Origin: Opitutales bacterium
GTDB lineage: Bacteria; Verrucomicrobiota; Verrucomicrobiia; Opitutales; T3Sed10-336
Assembly: GCA_007132315.1 (NCBI GenBank)
Contig: SLOW01000259.1
Coordinates: forward strand, 1 to 32,315
DNA length: 32,315 bases
Direction: 5' to 3'
The notes beneath the pieces were generated by a model. The model was given only the letters and a program-made list of their open reading frames with translations. It was not told where the DNA came from and did no database searches. Made by a program: the position numbers and the translations under genes. This document shows positions 32,041 to 32,315 of this stretch, piece after piece. Every line of letters starts with the position of its first letter. Within the stretch, counting starts at the first letter, position 1.

Positions 32041-32315
32041 ATGATACAACTTCTCAGCAGCTTACATGTCGCGGACAATACCGGCGCCCGGCGCGCGAAG
32101 ATGATCCGCCGCCTCGGTCAATTGAAAATGACCGCGGGGGTGGGAGACATCGTCGTGGTCAATATCAAGGACAGCGTCACCGACGCCAACGTCAAGAAGG
32201 GCGAAGTGGTCCGTGCCGTGGTGGTGCGCACCAAGGCGCCCATTCGCCGGGCGGACGGCAGCTACCTGCGTTTCGACAGCAACGCGGTGGTGATTCTGGA
32301 TGGCAACAACAACCC
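32041..32315 (+). CDS. rplN: Large ribosomal subunit protein L14 (partial, cut by window end)
   Basis: The first 91 codons are present; the family is about 122 residues, so roughly the last quarter is missing beyond the window. It begins MIQLLSSLHVADNTGARRAKMIRRL and contains VGDIVVVNIKDSVTDANVKKGEVVRAVVVRTKAPIRRADGSYLRFDSNAVVILDG, the L14 signature. A good AAGGA ribosome-binding sequence precedes the ATG by about 11 nt. It is the first gene of the spc operon part of the cluster. Confidence 0.97.
   Translation, partial: MIQLLSSLHVADNTGARRAKMIRRLGQLKMTAGVGDIVVVNIKDSVTDANVKKGEVVRAVVVRTKAPIRRADGSYLRFDSNAVVILDGNNN

Overview
The window looks like a chromosomal segment of a GC-rich, Gram-negative bacterium, most likely a verrucomicrobium (Opitutae-like). 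This is inferred from several things together. Lipid A and lipoprotein-export genes (lpxB, lolC/E, lolD) point to an outer membrane. There are four Gfo/Idh/MocA oxidoreductases plus a ThuA-domain protein, a gene content typical of Planctomycetota/Verrucomicrobiota. Short GC-rich palindromes sit between genes. No rRNA, CRISPR array, integrase or transposase was seen, and no stretch longer than about 300 bases lacks a gene.

Layout. 1-1300 (minus): a 29-bp perfect palindrome, an FAD-dependent oxidoreductase and tRNA-Pro(CGG). 1412-2437 (plus): a Gfo/Idh/MocA protein. 2689-4602 (minus): a membrane-bound WbpM/CapD-type nucleotide-sugar dehydratase. 4737-5843 (plus): dtd and a ThuA-like gene. 5872-6552 (minus): lipB. 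6784-17825 (plus): an unnamed kinase-like protein, lysS, lolC/E-lolD, a GnnA-like oxidoreductase with lpxB, citramalate synthase, a metallo-beta-lactamase-fold hydrolase, ribD and rdgB, then a small membrane protein at 17941-18147. 18306-18641 (minus): an HU gene with a strong terminator. 18847-21948 (minus): a three-gene sugar-catabolism-like cluster whose middle gene, a TIM-barrel isomerase/epimerase, is frameshifted. 22142-23062 (plus): miaA. 23323 to the end (plus): str operon genes rpsL-rpsG-fusA running into the S10 operon, rpsJ-rplC-rplD-rplW-rplB-rpsS-[secreted protein]-rplV-rpsC-rplP-rpmC-rpsQ-rplN, with rplN cut by the window edge.

How the genes fit together. The lolC/E-lolD-oxidoreductase-lpxB block serves the outer membrane: lipoprotein release and lipid A assembly, possibly of a 3-amino-modified lipid A. 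The str/S10 block is a normal ribosomal cluster with two departures: a predicted exported, non-ribosomal protein between rpsS and rplV, and an AT-rich palindromic spacer between rpsJ and rplC. The most unusual single genes are that inserted protein and the unnamed 356-residue protein at 6784, which shows the landmarks of a divergent protein-kinase/phosphotransferase fold.
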